This document shows positions 52,458 to 62,713 of a stretch of 64,000 nt of DNA, piece after piece (position 1 is the first letter of the stretch; each line of letters opens with the position of its first letter). A program made the translations under genes and the position numbers. This DNA is from Paenibacillus sonchi (GTDB lineage: Bacteria; Bacillota; Bacilli; Paenibacillales; Paenibacillaceae): contig NZ_CP068595.1 in NCBI RefSeq assembly GCF_016772475.1, forward strand, positions 5,332,001 through 5,396,000, given 5' to 3'. The notes under the pieces are model-generated. The model was not told the origin of the DNA. It made no database searches and saw only the letters and a list, made by a program, of their open reading frames with translations.

Positions 52458-55456
52458 ATGGTACCGCATATGGTGAAAAAATGGTTCCATGGTTGCCTGG
52501 CCGCAGTTATGTTATTTGCTGTATTTATTGTCCACCCGGCTCCGGTGCAGGCGGCTGGCGAAAATCTGCTGGCCAATCCGGGTTTCGAGGCCGGAGATGC
52601 AGCTTGGGAAAAGTGGGGGAGTCCGGTGGTAACAACCGCCGAGAAGCATGGAGGTGAAAAAAGTCTTCAGGTGAAACGGAACACCGGGGGAGCTTCGGCT
52701 TCCGTGGCAGTGAAGGAAGGAAAAACGTACCGGGTCGGTCTATGGGTCAAATTTGCCGCTGCAGGGGTCACAAATGCAACGATTGACATGGACGCTTTCG
52801 GTGCGCAGCAGACGAAGGAGCAGCTCCATTTTTCCGGCTCTACAGATTGGGAATACCGTCAGCTGTTGTACACGCCAGGTCCGGGTGTACAGTATATCCG
52901 TTTGTCATTCTGGAACGGCACCAGCAAGGACTATTACATCGATGATGCTGTTATCCGGGAAAACGTGGATATTGAAAGTCCGACGGCTCCTGGTATGTGG
53001 CAGGCCCAGCATGATCCCGAAGCACTGAAGCTGACCTGGGCCGGCTCCACAGATGATATGGGCGTGGAGTCCTACCAGCTTGCTTACAAAAGAACAGATG
53101 CTGCGGACTGGAACACAGTGGCTGTACCTCATCAGGAATCAGTCACGGAGTACACGTATACGCTGGAAAACCTCGATCCTTATTCGGTGTATGCGATAAT
53201 GCTGCGGGCCAAGGATGCCGCAGGCAATACCTCTGATGCCGTAATGGGCCTCGAAGCTACCCCCGGACCCAATCTGGTGATCAACGGCGGCCTGGAGACT
53301 GGAAATACGGTACCGTGGCAAAAAACAGGGACGGTCAAAACCACGACCTATGATCCGCATTCTGGACAATATGCGTTGCAGTTGTTCCATAACTCTACAG
53401 CCAGAACGTCAAAAGTACCGTCTATAAGCAGCACTTCCTATCTCGTATCGTATTGGAGCAGATTTAATGCCCCCACGCCTGGAACCTTTTCCGTTACCCT
53501 TGATGTATATCAAGGTCTAACTGCTCTCCACTATCCGTTCTATACTAACGCTACGGCCGCATGGTCCCGTTCGGAGCAGATCATTCAGACAGGAAATGGA
53601 ATATCCCTCCTGCAGCTGCGGGCCGGCAATTATAGCGGCGGAGATATGTTCCTTGACCAGGTGTTTGCAAGTGTAATGCCCGAAATTCCCGCTGATCTGA
53701 ACCCCGGCGCGCCTGCAGGCTTCATGGCAGGGACCGTAGACGGCGTATCCGCTGAGCTGCAATGGGCTGCCTCCAGAGGCCCCTTTGGTGTGAGGGAATA
53801 TAAGCTGTTGTACAAAAAAGCAGCCGACACCGAATGGACCAGCCTGACGGTACCGTATGTCCCCGGCCAATCCCAGTATGTCTACAAGCTGGAAGGCTTG
53901 TCGCCTGAAAGCATGTATGACATTGAGGTGAAGGCGGTCAGTGAAGGGACAGCCATTTCAGCAGCGAGCGCGCTTCAGGTGACCACCGGCAAGATGGCGC
54001 CGGTCAACCCGGGCGCTTCCGTAGAAGCGGCAGCACTGCTTGACCGGCTCTATGCAGCAACAGGAAACACTATTTACACGGGCCAGCATAATTATTACGA
54101 AGAGCCCGCGAAATGGTACGATAAGGCAGCTGAGCTGACCGGATATTATCCGGCATTATGGGGCTCGGATTTCGCCTATTATATTGGCGGGGATATGGGC
54201 GAGCTGCGCCAATCTATGATTGATGAAGCGATTCTTCAAGGCCAGGCGGGAACCATGGTAACGCTGACGTATCATCAGACCCGGCCCATGGACCCGGCAA
54301 CCTCCGGCTGGGAGAGCGTTACAGGGGATGTAACGGAAGCCCAGATGACAGACATCGTCACGCCGGGCACCGAGCTGTACAATCAGTGGGCTGCCCAGGT
54401 GGATGAGGTTGCAGGATATCTGGAGCAGCTGCAGGATGAAGGCATCCCGGTATTATGGCGTCCCTATCATGAGATGAATGCTGAATTTTTCTGGTGGGGG
54501 CAAGACCGGAGCTGTTCAAGCAGCTGTGGCACAATATGTATGACCGCTTAACCCATCTGCATGGCCTGAATAATCTTATCTGGGTATGGAATCCGAATGC
54601 AGAGAGCTCCTGGGCGTATGATTCAGCCCCGTATTATCCCGGCCATGATGTTGTGGATGTGCTGGCTATGGATATTTATAACAATGATTACCGTGACACC
54701 TATTACAACAAGCTGGTGCAGCTCAGCGGAGGACGGCCGATTGCCATCGGTGAAAACGGCGAGCTGCCGGATATGCAGATGCTGCGGGAGAAGCAGCCGA
54801 AGTATGTGTATTTCATGACCTGGGCCGATTATTTGACTGATAAAAATTCAATCAGCGCCATTCAGGCGCTCTACAGCGACCCGCGTGCGCTGAACAACGG
54901 GGAAACCGGCAATGGCCCGTATGTTCCGCCTCCGGTGGACAGCTATCTGATCGACGATTTCGAGTCGTATGGCGGCTCGAATGGAAGCCTGCGCTCCAAA
55001 TGGCAACGCAATGTCTCCGGCAATGCTGCGACGGTAACGCTGGATACGTATGGGCTGAACAGCGGAACCTACGGGCTGAAGCTGGATTATACCATTGGTA
55101 ATCCCGGTTATGCCGGAGTCTACCGGAGCATGGGCAAGGAATGGCCGGGCATGCAGGCCATCACCTTCTGGCTGCAGCCGGACGGCTCGAACCGCCAGCT
55201 GGCGGTCCAGTTCCATGAGACGAATGGCGAGGTCTGGGAAGCCGGAATTAAGCTTGAGGGGACGGCCGCGCGGCAGGTGACCATTCCTTTTACTGACTTC
55301 GCAAGGCCCGGATGGTCTACCGGCGGCAACGGTGTTATCGATTTGGGCTCCATTAAAGAATTCGCCTTCTATGTGGCCCAGGGCAGTGGTGTCCAGGGCA
55401 GCGGAACGCTTTACATTGACGATGTGCAGGCTGTGAAGCTCCCGGCGGAAGAGTAG
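52458..55456 (+). pseudogene. Secreted multidomain GH26 beta-mannanase, frameshifted
   Basis: About 999 residues. Order: signal peptide (1-35, ending VQAAGE), CBM4/9-like module (ENLLANPGFEAG), fibronectin III, second carbohydrate-binding module (NLVINGGLETGN), second fibronectin III, GH26 catalytic domain, and a C-terminal CBM-like module (DDFESYGGSNGSL). The acid/base Glu is about residue 672 in WRPYHEMNAEFFW and the nucleophile lies in IAIGENGELPD. The frame breaks at the GGGGG run at 54496-54500, between FWWG and RPELFKQLW; one added G repairs it. ATG 52458 has GGAGG ~10 nt upstream. It should cleave mannan or galactomannan outside the cell. Confidence 0.88.
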
Positions 55457-55513
55457 CTCTGCAGCCCTTGCGGACAGCTTCTGAAGGATGGATACGCAGT
55501 GCTCAACTCTTCA

Positions 55514-55538
55514 TTGCTGGAGCACACTTTTCGTTGGC
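55514..55538 (+). promoter_or_regulatory. Repeated regulatory motif, copy 3 (before ABC operon)
   Basis: TTGCT-N13-CGTTG, 92 nt before the permease gene. A GATTATAGT -10-like element lies ~40 nt downstream without a good -35. Confidence 0.55.
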
Positions 55539-55605
55539 CACGGTGCTGGAGGCTCCTTCCTGAACTGAATAAGATTATAGTGTAGAGCAAGCAGATACAG
55601 GAAGG

Positions 55606-56568
55606 ATGACAAACGTGGACATCGAACGAAAGGTCATTACCAGGCCAAAAGGAAAGCCGGTGACATGGTGGTCCAGGTGGATCAGGCAATGGGATATTCA
55701 GCTGATGGTTGTACCTGCCATGCTGTTTATCTTCGTGTTCAGCTATCTGCCGATGTATGGGGTGCTGATGGCGTTCCAGGATTATCAGCTGTTCGGCGGC
55801 TTTTTTCACAGTCCCTGGGTCGGGTTCAAGCATTTTGAGGCGTTCTTTAACTCCCCTGACTTCTGGAATGTTATGCGCAACACGATTGTAATCAGCCTGC
55901 TGAAGCTGTGCATCGGGTTTCCGGCACCCATCCTGCTGGCGCTGATGCTGAATGAGGTCCGGCTGATGCTGTTCAAGCGGATCATCCAGACCGTCAGTTA
56001 CCTGCCGCATTTTCTGTCCTGGGTCATCGTCGGCGGGTTCGTGGGCTCCATGCTTTCGACTGATAATGGAAGCGTTAACATGCTGCTGATGAACCTGCAT
56101 CTGACTTCAGAGCCGATCAGCTTCCTGTCGGTGCCGGAATACTTCTGGGGGATTCTTGTCGGAACGGGTATTTGGAAGGAGATGGGGTTCGCAGCCATTG
56201 TCTATCTGGCGGCCATTGCCGGAATTGACCCGCATCTTTATGAAGCCGCTTCCATTGACGGGGCAGGGCGGTTCAAGCAAATTCAGCTGATCACGCTGCC
56301 CTGCATCCGGCCGGTCATTATCATCTTCCTGATCCTGGCGGTAGGCAATATTCTGAATGCCGGGTTTGAGGATATCCTGATTCTGGCCACCAACCCGATC
56401 CTGCGTGATGTATCCGATGTCATCGATACTTATGTCTACCGGATGGGGATTCTGAACAACCGCTTCTCCTATGCGGCGGCTGCGGGACTGTTCAAGGCAG
56501 TTGTAAGTATCGGGCTGCTGGCACTGGCTAATAAGGCAGCAAGAAAAATGGGCTCAAGCCTATGGTAA
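55606..56568 (+). CDS. Sugar ABC transporter permease, LplB type
   Basis: 320 residues, six membrane helices, with FVFSYLPMYGVLMAFQDY near the start and the EAA loop YEAASIDGAGRFKQIQLITL. ATG 55606 abuts the GGAAGG site, so GTG 55615 (9 nt from it) is an alternative start. It is the first gene of an importer operon next to the mannanase, probably for mannan or galactomannan oligosaccharides. Confidence 0.92.
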   Translation: MTNVDIERKVITRPKGKPVTWWSRWIRQWDIQLMVVPAMLFIFVFSYLPMYGVLMAFQDYQLFGGFFHSPWVGFKHFEAFFNSPDFWNVMRNTIVISLLKLCIGFPAPILLALMLNEVRLMLFKRIIQTVSYLPHFLSWVIVGGFVGSMLSTDNGSVNMLLMNLHLTSEPISFLSVPEYFWGILVGTGIWKEMGFAAIVYLAAIAGIDPHLYEAASIDGAGRFKQIQLITLPCIRPVIIIFLILAVGNILNAGFEDILILATNPILRDVSDVIDTYVYRMGILNNRFSYAAAAGLFKAVVSIGLLALANKAARKMGSSLW

Positions 56569-56616
56569 ACACTATTGCTGAAAATAAATTTGGCACAAGA
56601 AAGCGGGGAGCGGGTG

Positions 56617-57522
56617 ATGATGAAGCTGTCGGCGGGAGATAAAGTTCTGCAAGTTATGATATATACAGTGCTGCTGCTGCTGGGCTTCATCACCCTGTAC
56701 CCCTTTTGGAATTCGCTGGTGATTTCCTTCAATGTGGGCTCGGATACAGCGCTTGGAGGCATCACGTTCTGGCCTCGCAGCCCGACACTGGATAACTACG
56801 AGGTGGTGTTCCGGGACAGCCGCATCGGCCATGCATTTCTGATCTCCATCCTGCGCACCATCGTAGGTACAACACTATCAGTTCTGTTTACGGCTATTTT
56901 GGCCTATGGCCTTTCCAGGCATGAACTGATGGGACGCAAAGTATATATGGTATTCTGCATCATTACTATGTATTTCAGCGGCGGACTGATTCCCACCTTC
57001 CTGCTGCTGCGCGAGTTTGGCATGATGGATACCTTTTGGGTCCTGGTCATTCCCGGAATGATCAGTGTATACAACATGATTATTTTCCGGACGTTCTTTT
57101 TGGGGCTGCCGGCGGGACTTGTGGAGTCGGCGCGGATCGACGGCTGCAATCATATCGGAGTGCTGACCCGCATTATTTTGCCCATCTCCGGTCCTGTCGT
57201 GGCTACCCTGTCGTTGTTTACGGCCGTATACCACTGGAATGACTGGTTCTCGGCCAGCATCTATATCAATGATACCCGGCTGATTCCGATTCAGACCCTG
57301 CTCAAGCAGATTCTGAATTCCAATATCGTGACGGATCAGCTTCAGAAGGCCATTGGCAGCAGTGCGGCAGCTCAGGACCGGCTCGCGCTCGTGCAGTCGG
57401 TAACCAGCAAATCGCTGATCATGGCAACCACGATGGTGGCTACACTGCCGATCATTACGGTCTACCCGTTCCTGCAGAAGTATTTTGTAAAAGGTGTGCT
57501 GATCGGGTCGCTTAAGGAGTAG
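56617..57522 (+). CDS. Sugar ABC transporter permease, YtcP/CUT1 type
   Basis: 302 residues with six membrane helices. Family marks are TLYPFWNSLVISFNVG, YFSGGLIPTFLLLREFG, the EAA-type loop ARIDGCNHIGVLTRIILP and the ending YPFLQKYFVKGVLIGSLKE. ATG 56617 has GGGGAG 6 nt upstream and is preferred to the in-frame TTG at 56575. It partners the upstream permease. Confidence 0.92.
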   Translation: MMKLSAGDKVLQVMIYTVLLLLGFITLYPFWNSLVISFNVGSDTALGGITFWPRSPTLDNYEVVFRDSRIGHAFLISILRTIVGTTLSVLFTAILAYGLSRHELMGRKVYMVFCIITMYFSGGLIPTFLLLREFGMMDTFWVLVIPGMISVYNMIIFRTFFLGLPAGLVESARIDGCNHIGVLTRIILPISGPVVATLSLFTAVYHWNDWFSASIYINDTRLIPIQTLLKQILNSNIVTDQLQKAIGSSAAAQDRLALVQSVTSKSLIMATTMVATLPIITVYPFLQKYFVKGVLIGSLKE

Positions 57523-57594
57523 AGAAATCATGCAAGCGCTGGTGGGGGCTCAAATCAGGTCATACCAAGTGAACATTAGAGAGGGGTTACTCAT

Positions 57595-59253
57595 TTGAAG
57601 TCTACGAAGAGTTTTCCGCTGCTGAGTGTTGTATTGTGTTCGGTGCTTTTGATCGCCGGTTGCGGCGGGGGGAACAATGGGGCGGCTCCGTCCGCTGAAC
57701 CTACTAAGGAGCCTACGGCAACGGAGACTGCAGCGGCAAGTGCAAGTCCTGAAGCAGCATCCACAGCTGCTGGAAGCACGGTAAAGCCGGTTTCCTTTAC
57801 GTACTACAGCAATTATGACTGGGATACCACAGAGGAATGGGGCCGAGACTCCACGACCAAGTGGATCGCCGATACCTTGAAAGTGAAGATGACGCCGGTT
57901 CAGTCCAGCGGCGCGGCTGAGACCAAGTTCAGCACGATGATTGCTTCGGGAAGCCTGCCGGATGTTATTATGATGGACCGGGGAGCCAATGTGGAGCGGC
58001 TGCGCCAGCCCGGACTGCTGGTGCCCCTGGATGATTATCTCGACCGCTACCCCAATCTCAAAAATAATGCCGGTGAAGCCACGCTGAACATGCTGCGCTC
58101 GGAAGACGGCAAGCTGTACCAGTTCCCTAACTGGTATACTTCAAGCCCGAACGGCAACGGCGGCTGGATTATTAACCGGAAAATATACAAGGAACTCGGT
58201 TCGCCGAAGCTGGAAACCTACGATGATCTGTACGCCTACCTGAAGCTGGTGAAGGAGAAGCATCCTGATGTGGTGCCGCTTGAAGTAGGGGCTAAAGGCC
58301 GGGGGCTTGAAACGATGTACGGCAGTTTTGCTGAAAATAAACCCTACCTGCCCAAAGCCAATCCGGTAGGCAATACGCTGCAATCTATTTTTGAGGATCA
58401 GGTGTTCATCGAGAACATGCAGTATGCCAGCAAGCTGTTCCGTGAAAAGCTCATTACCCAGGATATGTTCACCCAGACCGGGGACCAGATCTCCGAGAAG
58501 CTCAAAACAGGCCGCGTAGCTGTCTACGTGGACGGCGACGTGGTGAACCCGGGACGCGGCGCTGACACTGCCTTGCGTACTACTGATCCCGATGCCGGTT
58601 ACGATATCATTTGGCCGATTCACAAAGCCGGTCTTGACGCAACCAAAATTACACCGAACAACTACAATTCGCTGGGCTGGAACGTGCTGGTCATCACGAA
58701 AAATGCCAAAGACCCGGAAGCTATCTTCTCCTACCTCGACTGGGTGACGGGCGAAGAGGGTCAGCGTATCCTGAACTTTGGCCGGCAAGGCCTCTATTGG
58801 GATGAGTTCGATGCGGACGGCGTGCCCATTCTGAACGAGGCAGGCCTGAATACCCCGCAGGGCGACAAGGACAAGGAAAGAATCGGCCGCTTCAACTGGG
58901 TCGGCAACACTACCTTTATTGATCAGACCAAAGCGAAGATGGATGCGCAGCTTCCGGCCGATAAGCAGAACTGGACTACGCTGGCCCAGCAGAAAGTGAC
59001 CTGGAAGACCTCGAAGAACTTTACCGAATTCGTGAATCTTGATCCGCTGCCGGACTCGGAGGAAGGCACCATTGCCACGGCAGTGAACGATATTTATCAG
59101 GAGGCTTTTGCGAAAACACTGTACGCCAAGAGTGATGACGAGGTTCTGAGTCTCTTGAACAAAGCGAATGAGGACGCGAAAAAAGCAGGTTATGAGAAGC
59201 TGCTGAAATACCAGACTGAGAAATGGCAGGATAATCTTAGCAAGATGAAATAA
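57595..59253 (+). CDS. Sugar ABC transporter solute-binding lipoprotein
   Basis: 552 residues: lipoprotein signal with lipobox LIAGC (about residue 22), Thr/Ala/Glu-rich tether (~25-60), then a family-1 binding protein (SGSLPDVIMMDRG, DGKLYQFPNWYTSSPNG, DVVNPGRGADTALRTTD, ILNFGRQGLYWDEFD). TTG start with GAGAGGGG upstream. It delivers the oligosaccharide to the two permeases. No ATPase gene is nearby. Confidence 0.92.
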   Translation: MKSTKSFPLLSVVLCSVLLIAGCGGGNNGAAPSAEPTKEPTATETAAASASPEAASTAAGSTVKPVSFTYYSNYDWDTTEEWGRDSTTKWIADTLKVKMTPVQSSGAAETKFSTMIASGSLPDVIMMDRGANVERLRQPGLLVPLDDYLDRYPNLKNNAGEATLNMLRSEDGKLYQFPNWYTSSPNGNGGWIINRKIYKELGSPKLETYDDLYAYLKLVKEKHPDVVPLEVGAKGRGLETMYGSFAENKPYLPKANPVGNTLQSIFEDQVFIENMQYASKLFREKLITQDMFTQTGDQISEKLKTGRVAVYVDGDVVNPGRGADTALRTTDPDAGYDIIWPIHKAGLDATKITPNNYNSLGWNVLVITKNAKDPEAIFSYLDWVTGEEGQRILNFGRQGLYWDEFDADGVPILNEAGLNTPQGDKDKERIGRFNWVGNTTFIDQTKAKMDAQLPADKQNWTTLAQQKVTWKTSKNFTEFVNLDPLPDSEEGTIATAVNDIYQEAFAKTLYAKSDDEVLSLLNKANEDAKKAGYEKLLKYQTEKWQDNLSKMK

Positions 59254-59275
59254 TGCTAGAGCCGTCATGATCCGT

Positions 59276-59306
59276 GGGGTATACTGAAGCCAAGTGTACC
59301 CCTTTT
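59276..59306 (+). terminator. Rho-independent terminator between importer and YesNM genes
   Basis: GGGGTATAC (59276-59284) pairs with GTGTACCCC (59294-59302; one G-U), followed by TTTT. Confidence 0.82.
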
Positions 59307-59376
59307 ACTATTTTATGTAATTCTTTAATCTGAATTAACGGGGGCGGAATGAGATCGGATGCGGGGGAGGGATGGG

Positions 59377-60942
59377 ATGTACAAGGTTCTGCTGGTTGAC
59401 GATGAGCTGTTGGATCTGGAGGGGCTGCAGCGTTTTATGAACTGGGAAGGTCTTGGCATGGAGGTGTGCGCCGCCGCAAGCAGCGGTTTTGAAGCCCTGG
59501 AGGTGCTGGAATCGCAGGCCGTGGATATTATGGTCACCGACATCAGAATGCCGATCATGTCAGGGATGGAGCTTGCGCGCAGAGCGCTTGAGCTGAACCC
59601 GAAGCTGAAGATTATTTTCGTCAGCGGGTATGAGGATTTCCAGTATGCCAAACAGGCCATTTCCATGAGCGCGTCGGGTTATGTTCTGAAGCCCGTGGAC
59701 GATGCTGATATGCGCAGGTCGCTGGAGGAGGTCCGGGAGACGCTGGACCGGGAACAGGAGCACTCGCATCTGGAGCGCTATTTCTCCGAGTCAGAGCCGC
59801 TGTTGCGCAGAGAGCTGTTCATGCAGCTGCTGGACGGAAACCCGGATGAAGCCAAGATGCTGCCGCTGCTTCAGCGGGTCGGGATTTATTGGAGCGATAC
59901 CAGATTGTACACGGCCCTGCTGGAGCCGGATGATATGTCCTGGAAGCTGAATGGCTACAGTGACGGAGCGAAAGCCGAAATCGAGAACATGCTGGAAACG
60001 GCAATCGAGCGGTATTGTGCGGAGGAGCAGATTCAAGCCTGCAGAACAGAACGGTTCCATTACGCGCTGATTCTGGAGGAACATGTGGACCGCGCAAGAC
60101 TGCGCAGGCTAATACAGCAGGCAGTGGCGGGAACACCGCTTACGGTTACCATTGGTGTAGGCCCGGCCGTGAGCCATTTGCGGGAGCTGCGGAATTCCTT
60201 CCGGCAGGCCAGAAATGCGCTCGGACTAAAGCTGTTTCTGGGCAAAGGCAAGCTGATTCTCCATTCCGATGCCAGAGGGCCGATATCCGCCTCCGTCAAG
60301 GATCTGGACAGTATTCTGCAGTCCTTGTTTGCGGCGATGTCCTCTTACCGGCTGGTCGATGTGGACGACTGCAATGAGGAGCTGTTCGTCTGGGTGGGCA
60401 ATATGGAGACCAAGCTGGAGATCTACCAGCTGTTCCTGCACATCGTCTCCAGGCTGGATGCTTACCTGCATACGATCAATGAGGATTTTTATGAGCTGCT
60501 GGGGCTGGAACGGAAGCATCTCAATATTCTTTATGACCTGGAAACCATAGATGATATGAAATCCTGGCTCCGCCGCCGGATGTTCGAGCTGTCCGAACGG
60601 CTCCAGCGGAAGCGCCAAGGAAAAAAACGCAAGCTCGTAGAGGAAATTCAGGCATATATTGAAGAGCATCTGGAGCATAATGTCATGCTGCGGGATGCAG
60701 CCAACCATTTTTCCTTTTCCCCGAATCACCTGGGCCAGATCTTCTATGAGGAGACCGGAGTGTACTTCTCCGACTATGTGGGACTAAGGCGGCTGGAACG
60801 GGTGAAGGTGCTGCTTGGCGATCCGAAGCTGAAGGTATATGAAGCCGCGAACCGGGTCGGCTATAAGAATCTCTCCCATTTCAGCAAGCAGTTCAAGGAA
60901 TTTTACGGGGTCAGCCCTGGCGACTACAGGAGACATCTGTGA
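59377..60942 (+). CDS. YesN-type response regulator with AraC HTH
   Basis: 521 residues: receiver domain with Asp55 (IMVTDIRMPI) and Lys in YVLKPVDD, a central linker domain (~125-410), and a C-terminal AraC double HTH (~415-520; RDAANHFSFSPNHLGQIF, NRVGYKNLSHFSKQFKEFYG, PGDYRRH). ATG 59377 has GGAGG 6 nt upstream. It pairs with the YesM-type kinase one nucleotide downstream. Probable activator of the adjacent importer and glycosidase genes; AraC-type proteins bind phased direct repeats such as those found at 49945, 52331 and 55514. Confidence 0.92.
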   Translation: MYKVLLVDDELLDLEGLQRFMNWEGLGMEVCAAASSGFEALEVLESQAVDIMVTDIRMPIMSGMELARRALELNPKLKIIFVSGYEDFQYAKQAISMSASGYVLKPVDDADMRRSLEEVRETLDREQEHSHLERYFSESEPLLRRELFMQLLDGNPDEAKMLPLLQRVGIYWSDTRLYTALLEPDDMSWKLNGYSDGAKAEIENMLETAIERYCAEEQIQACRTERFHYALILEEHVDRARLRRLIQQAVAGTPLTVTIGVGPAVSHLRELRNSFRQARNALGLKLFLGKGKLILHSDARGPISASVKDLDSILQSLFAAMSSYRLVDVDDCNEELFVWVGNMETKLEIYQLFLHIVSRLDAYLHTINEDFYELLGLERKHLNILYDLETIDDMKSWLRRRMFELSERLQRKRQGKKRKLVEEIQAYIEEHLEHNVMLRDAANHFSFSPNHLGQIFYEETGVYFSDYVGLRRLERVKVLLGDPKLKVYEAANRVGYKNLSHFSKQFKEFYGVSPGDYRRHL

Positions 60943-60943
60943 T

Positions 60944-62662
60944 ATGCGGCGCAAGGTGAACATTCCTTTTGGATACAAGCTTATTTTGCCTTATGTGCTG
61001 TGCCTGCTGATGGCCGTGCTCACGGTTGGCCTGTTCGCCTATGCGCATTCCGTAAATTCCCTCCGGGAAAAGACGCGGGAGAACCTGCAAGGGACGCTCA
61101 GGCAAATGCGCGACAATATCCGTTACCGCACGGATGATATTGAACGGATTACGAACAGCCTCTACTACAATTACAGTCTTCAAAATGCTCTGCGCCGCTA
61201 CGATCAGGGCTGGTACAGCTATGAGACCATGACCAAAACCCTCATGCCGGCGCTTGAAAATCTGCTTAATTATACAGCCAGCAATATTGGCTTGTCGCTC
61301 TATCTCCAGAACGAAACGCTGCCCGAAATATTCTATAAGGATGAAGAACAGAACCCGCTGCTCTCCACCAAGCGTTACGAGATCTACCATCTGACGCGGA
61401 TACAGGATACGGACTGGTACCGACTGCTGCAATTTTCGGGAACCCTGCCGGGACTGAGCCGCTGGCAGCAGATTCTGCGCGATAAAGAGGACGGTAATAT
61501 ATCATTACTGCAGCGTCTGGATGATGTGCAGCGGGGGAAGGAGATCGGTCTGGTCCGGGTGAGCGTGCAAATCCGCGATCTGCTCGATTCCGTAGATTAC
61601 CGCAAGATCGGCGAGTACAGCACGCTCGTCGTGCTGGACGCTAGCGGCAGGACTGTCCTGCAATCTTCGCCGGAAGGCGCAGAAGAGGGGAATCCGCGGA
61701 CTGCACCCGATAGGCTTGTGCTTAGTGAACCGCTGTACGGGCTGGGGTGGCAGCTGCAAGCCTATATTCCGGACAGCCTGTTCGACCAGAGCGCGGGCGA
61801 GGTGCGCCGGATGACCCTGCTGGTTTGCCTGATCAGTGCATTGGTATTGGCTGTTTTGGGCATCTGGGTGTCCGGTTATTTCTCACGGCGGATTCAGAAG
61901 ATCGTGGGGTCGCTGAATGCTTTTCACGACGGGGATTTCCACAAAAGAATCCGTTTCAAAGGCAATGACGAGCTGGCGCAGATTGCCATCGCCTTCAACC
62001 GGATGGGCAGCAATATGGAAGAGCTGATTCATAAAAATTATGTGGCCGATCTTCAGAAAAAAGAAGCGGAGCTGGAATCCCTGCAGGCCCAGATCAACCC
62101 CCATTTTCTCTACAATACCCTTTCCTCCATTAACCGTCTGGCCCAATTCGGCGATATCGGCAAGCTGCATATTATGGTGCAGGAGCTGGCGAAATTCTAC
62201 AGGCTTTCCCTGAACCGCGGTGAAATTCTGACCACAGTAGGCAAGGAAATCGAACATGCCAAAGCGTATGTGGCGATCCAGTGCATTAAATACGGTGAAC
62301 GGCTTAGCGTATATTATGACATTGATCCTGAGGTGCTGGAGTATGCAACGGTCAAGCTGATTCTGCAGCCGCTGATCGAAAATGCGCTGGAGCATGCCTG
62401 GTTCGGGACCACTCTGGGCATCCGGCTTGTCGTGGAGAAGCGGGAGGCGGAGATCGTGTTCAAGGTAATAGATAACGGCGTCGGCATGAATGCGGATACC
62501 ATCCGCCAGATATTGGCGCCGGAAGGCCCGCGGATCGGTTATGGCATCCGCAACGTCGATTCCCGGATCAAGCTGCATCACGGCAGCGGCTACGGAGTAA
62601 CGATTGCCAGCCGTTCCGGCATCGGAGCCTGCATACAGATTACTATTCCCTGCCGGATGTAG
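60944..62662 (+). CDS. YesM-type sensor histidine kinase
   Basis: 572 residues: membrane helix (~12-32), large extracytoplasmic sensor (~33-285), second helix (~288-308), HAMP (~310-360), a His_kinase domain with phospho-accepting His387 (QINPHFLYNTLSSI) and an HATPase domain (LILQPLIENALEHAW, DNGVGM, GYGIRNVDSRI). ATG 60944 begins one nucleotide after the regulator stop. In this family the sensor detects extracellular sugars or the loaded binding protein. Confidence 0.92.
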   Translation: MRRKVNIPFGYKLILPYVLCLLMAVLTVGLFAYAHSVNSLREKTRENLQGTLRQMRDNIRYRTDDIERITNSLYYNYSLQNALRRYDQGWYSYETMTKTLMPALENLLNYTASNIGLSLYLQNETLPEIFYKDEEQNPLLSTKRYEIYHLTRIQDTDWYRLLQFSGTLPGLSRWQQILRDKEDGNISLLQRLDDVQRGKEIGLVRVSVQIRDLLDSVDYRKIGEYSTLVVLDASGRTVLQSSPEGAEEGNPRTAPDRLVLSEPLYGLGWQLQAYIPDSLFDQSAGEVRRMTLLVCLISALVLAVLGIWVSGYFSRRIQKIVGSLNAFHDGDFHKRIRFKGNDELAQIAIAFNRMGSNMEELIHKNYVADLQKKEAELESLQAQINPHFLYNTLSSINRLAQFGDIGKLHIMVQELAKFYRLSLNRGEILTTVGKEIEHAKAYVAIQCIKYGERLSVYYDIDPEVLEYATVKLILQPLIENALEHAWFGTTLGIRLVVEKREAEIVFKVIDNGVGMNADTIRQILAPEGPRIGYGIRNVDSRIKLHHGSGYGVTIASRSGIGACIQITIPCRM

Positions 62663-62713
62663 CGTTGGCGTACACAGGCAGTCCTAACCGGTTAAAAAGG
62701 AGCTCAGAACCTA

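Noticed and set aside
58141..59268. Minus-strand open frame of 375 codons over the SBP gene
   Set aside because: Complement of a clear solute-binding protein; no ribosome site or domain.
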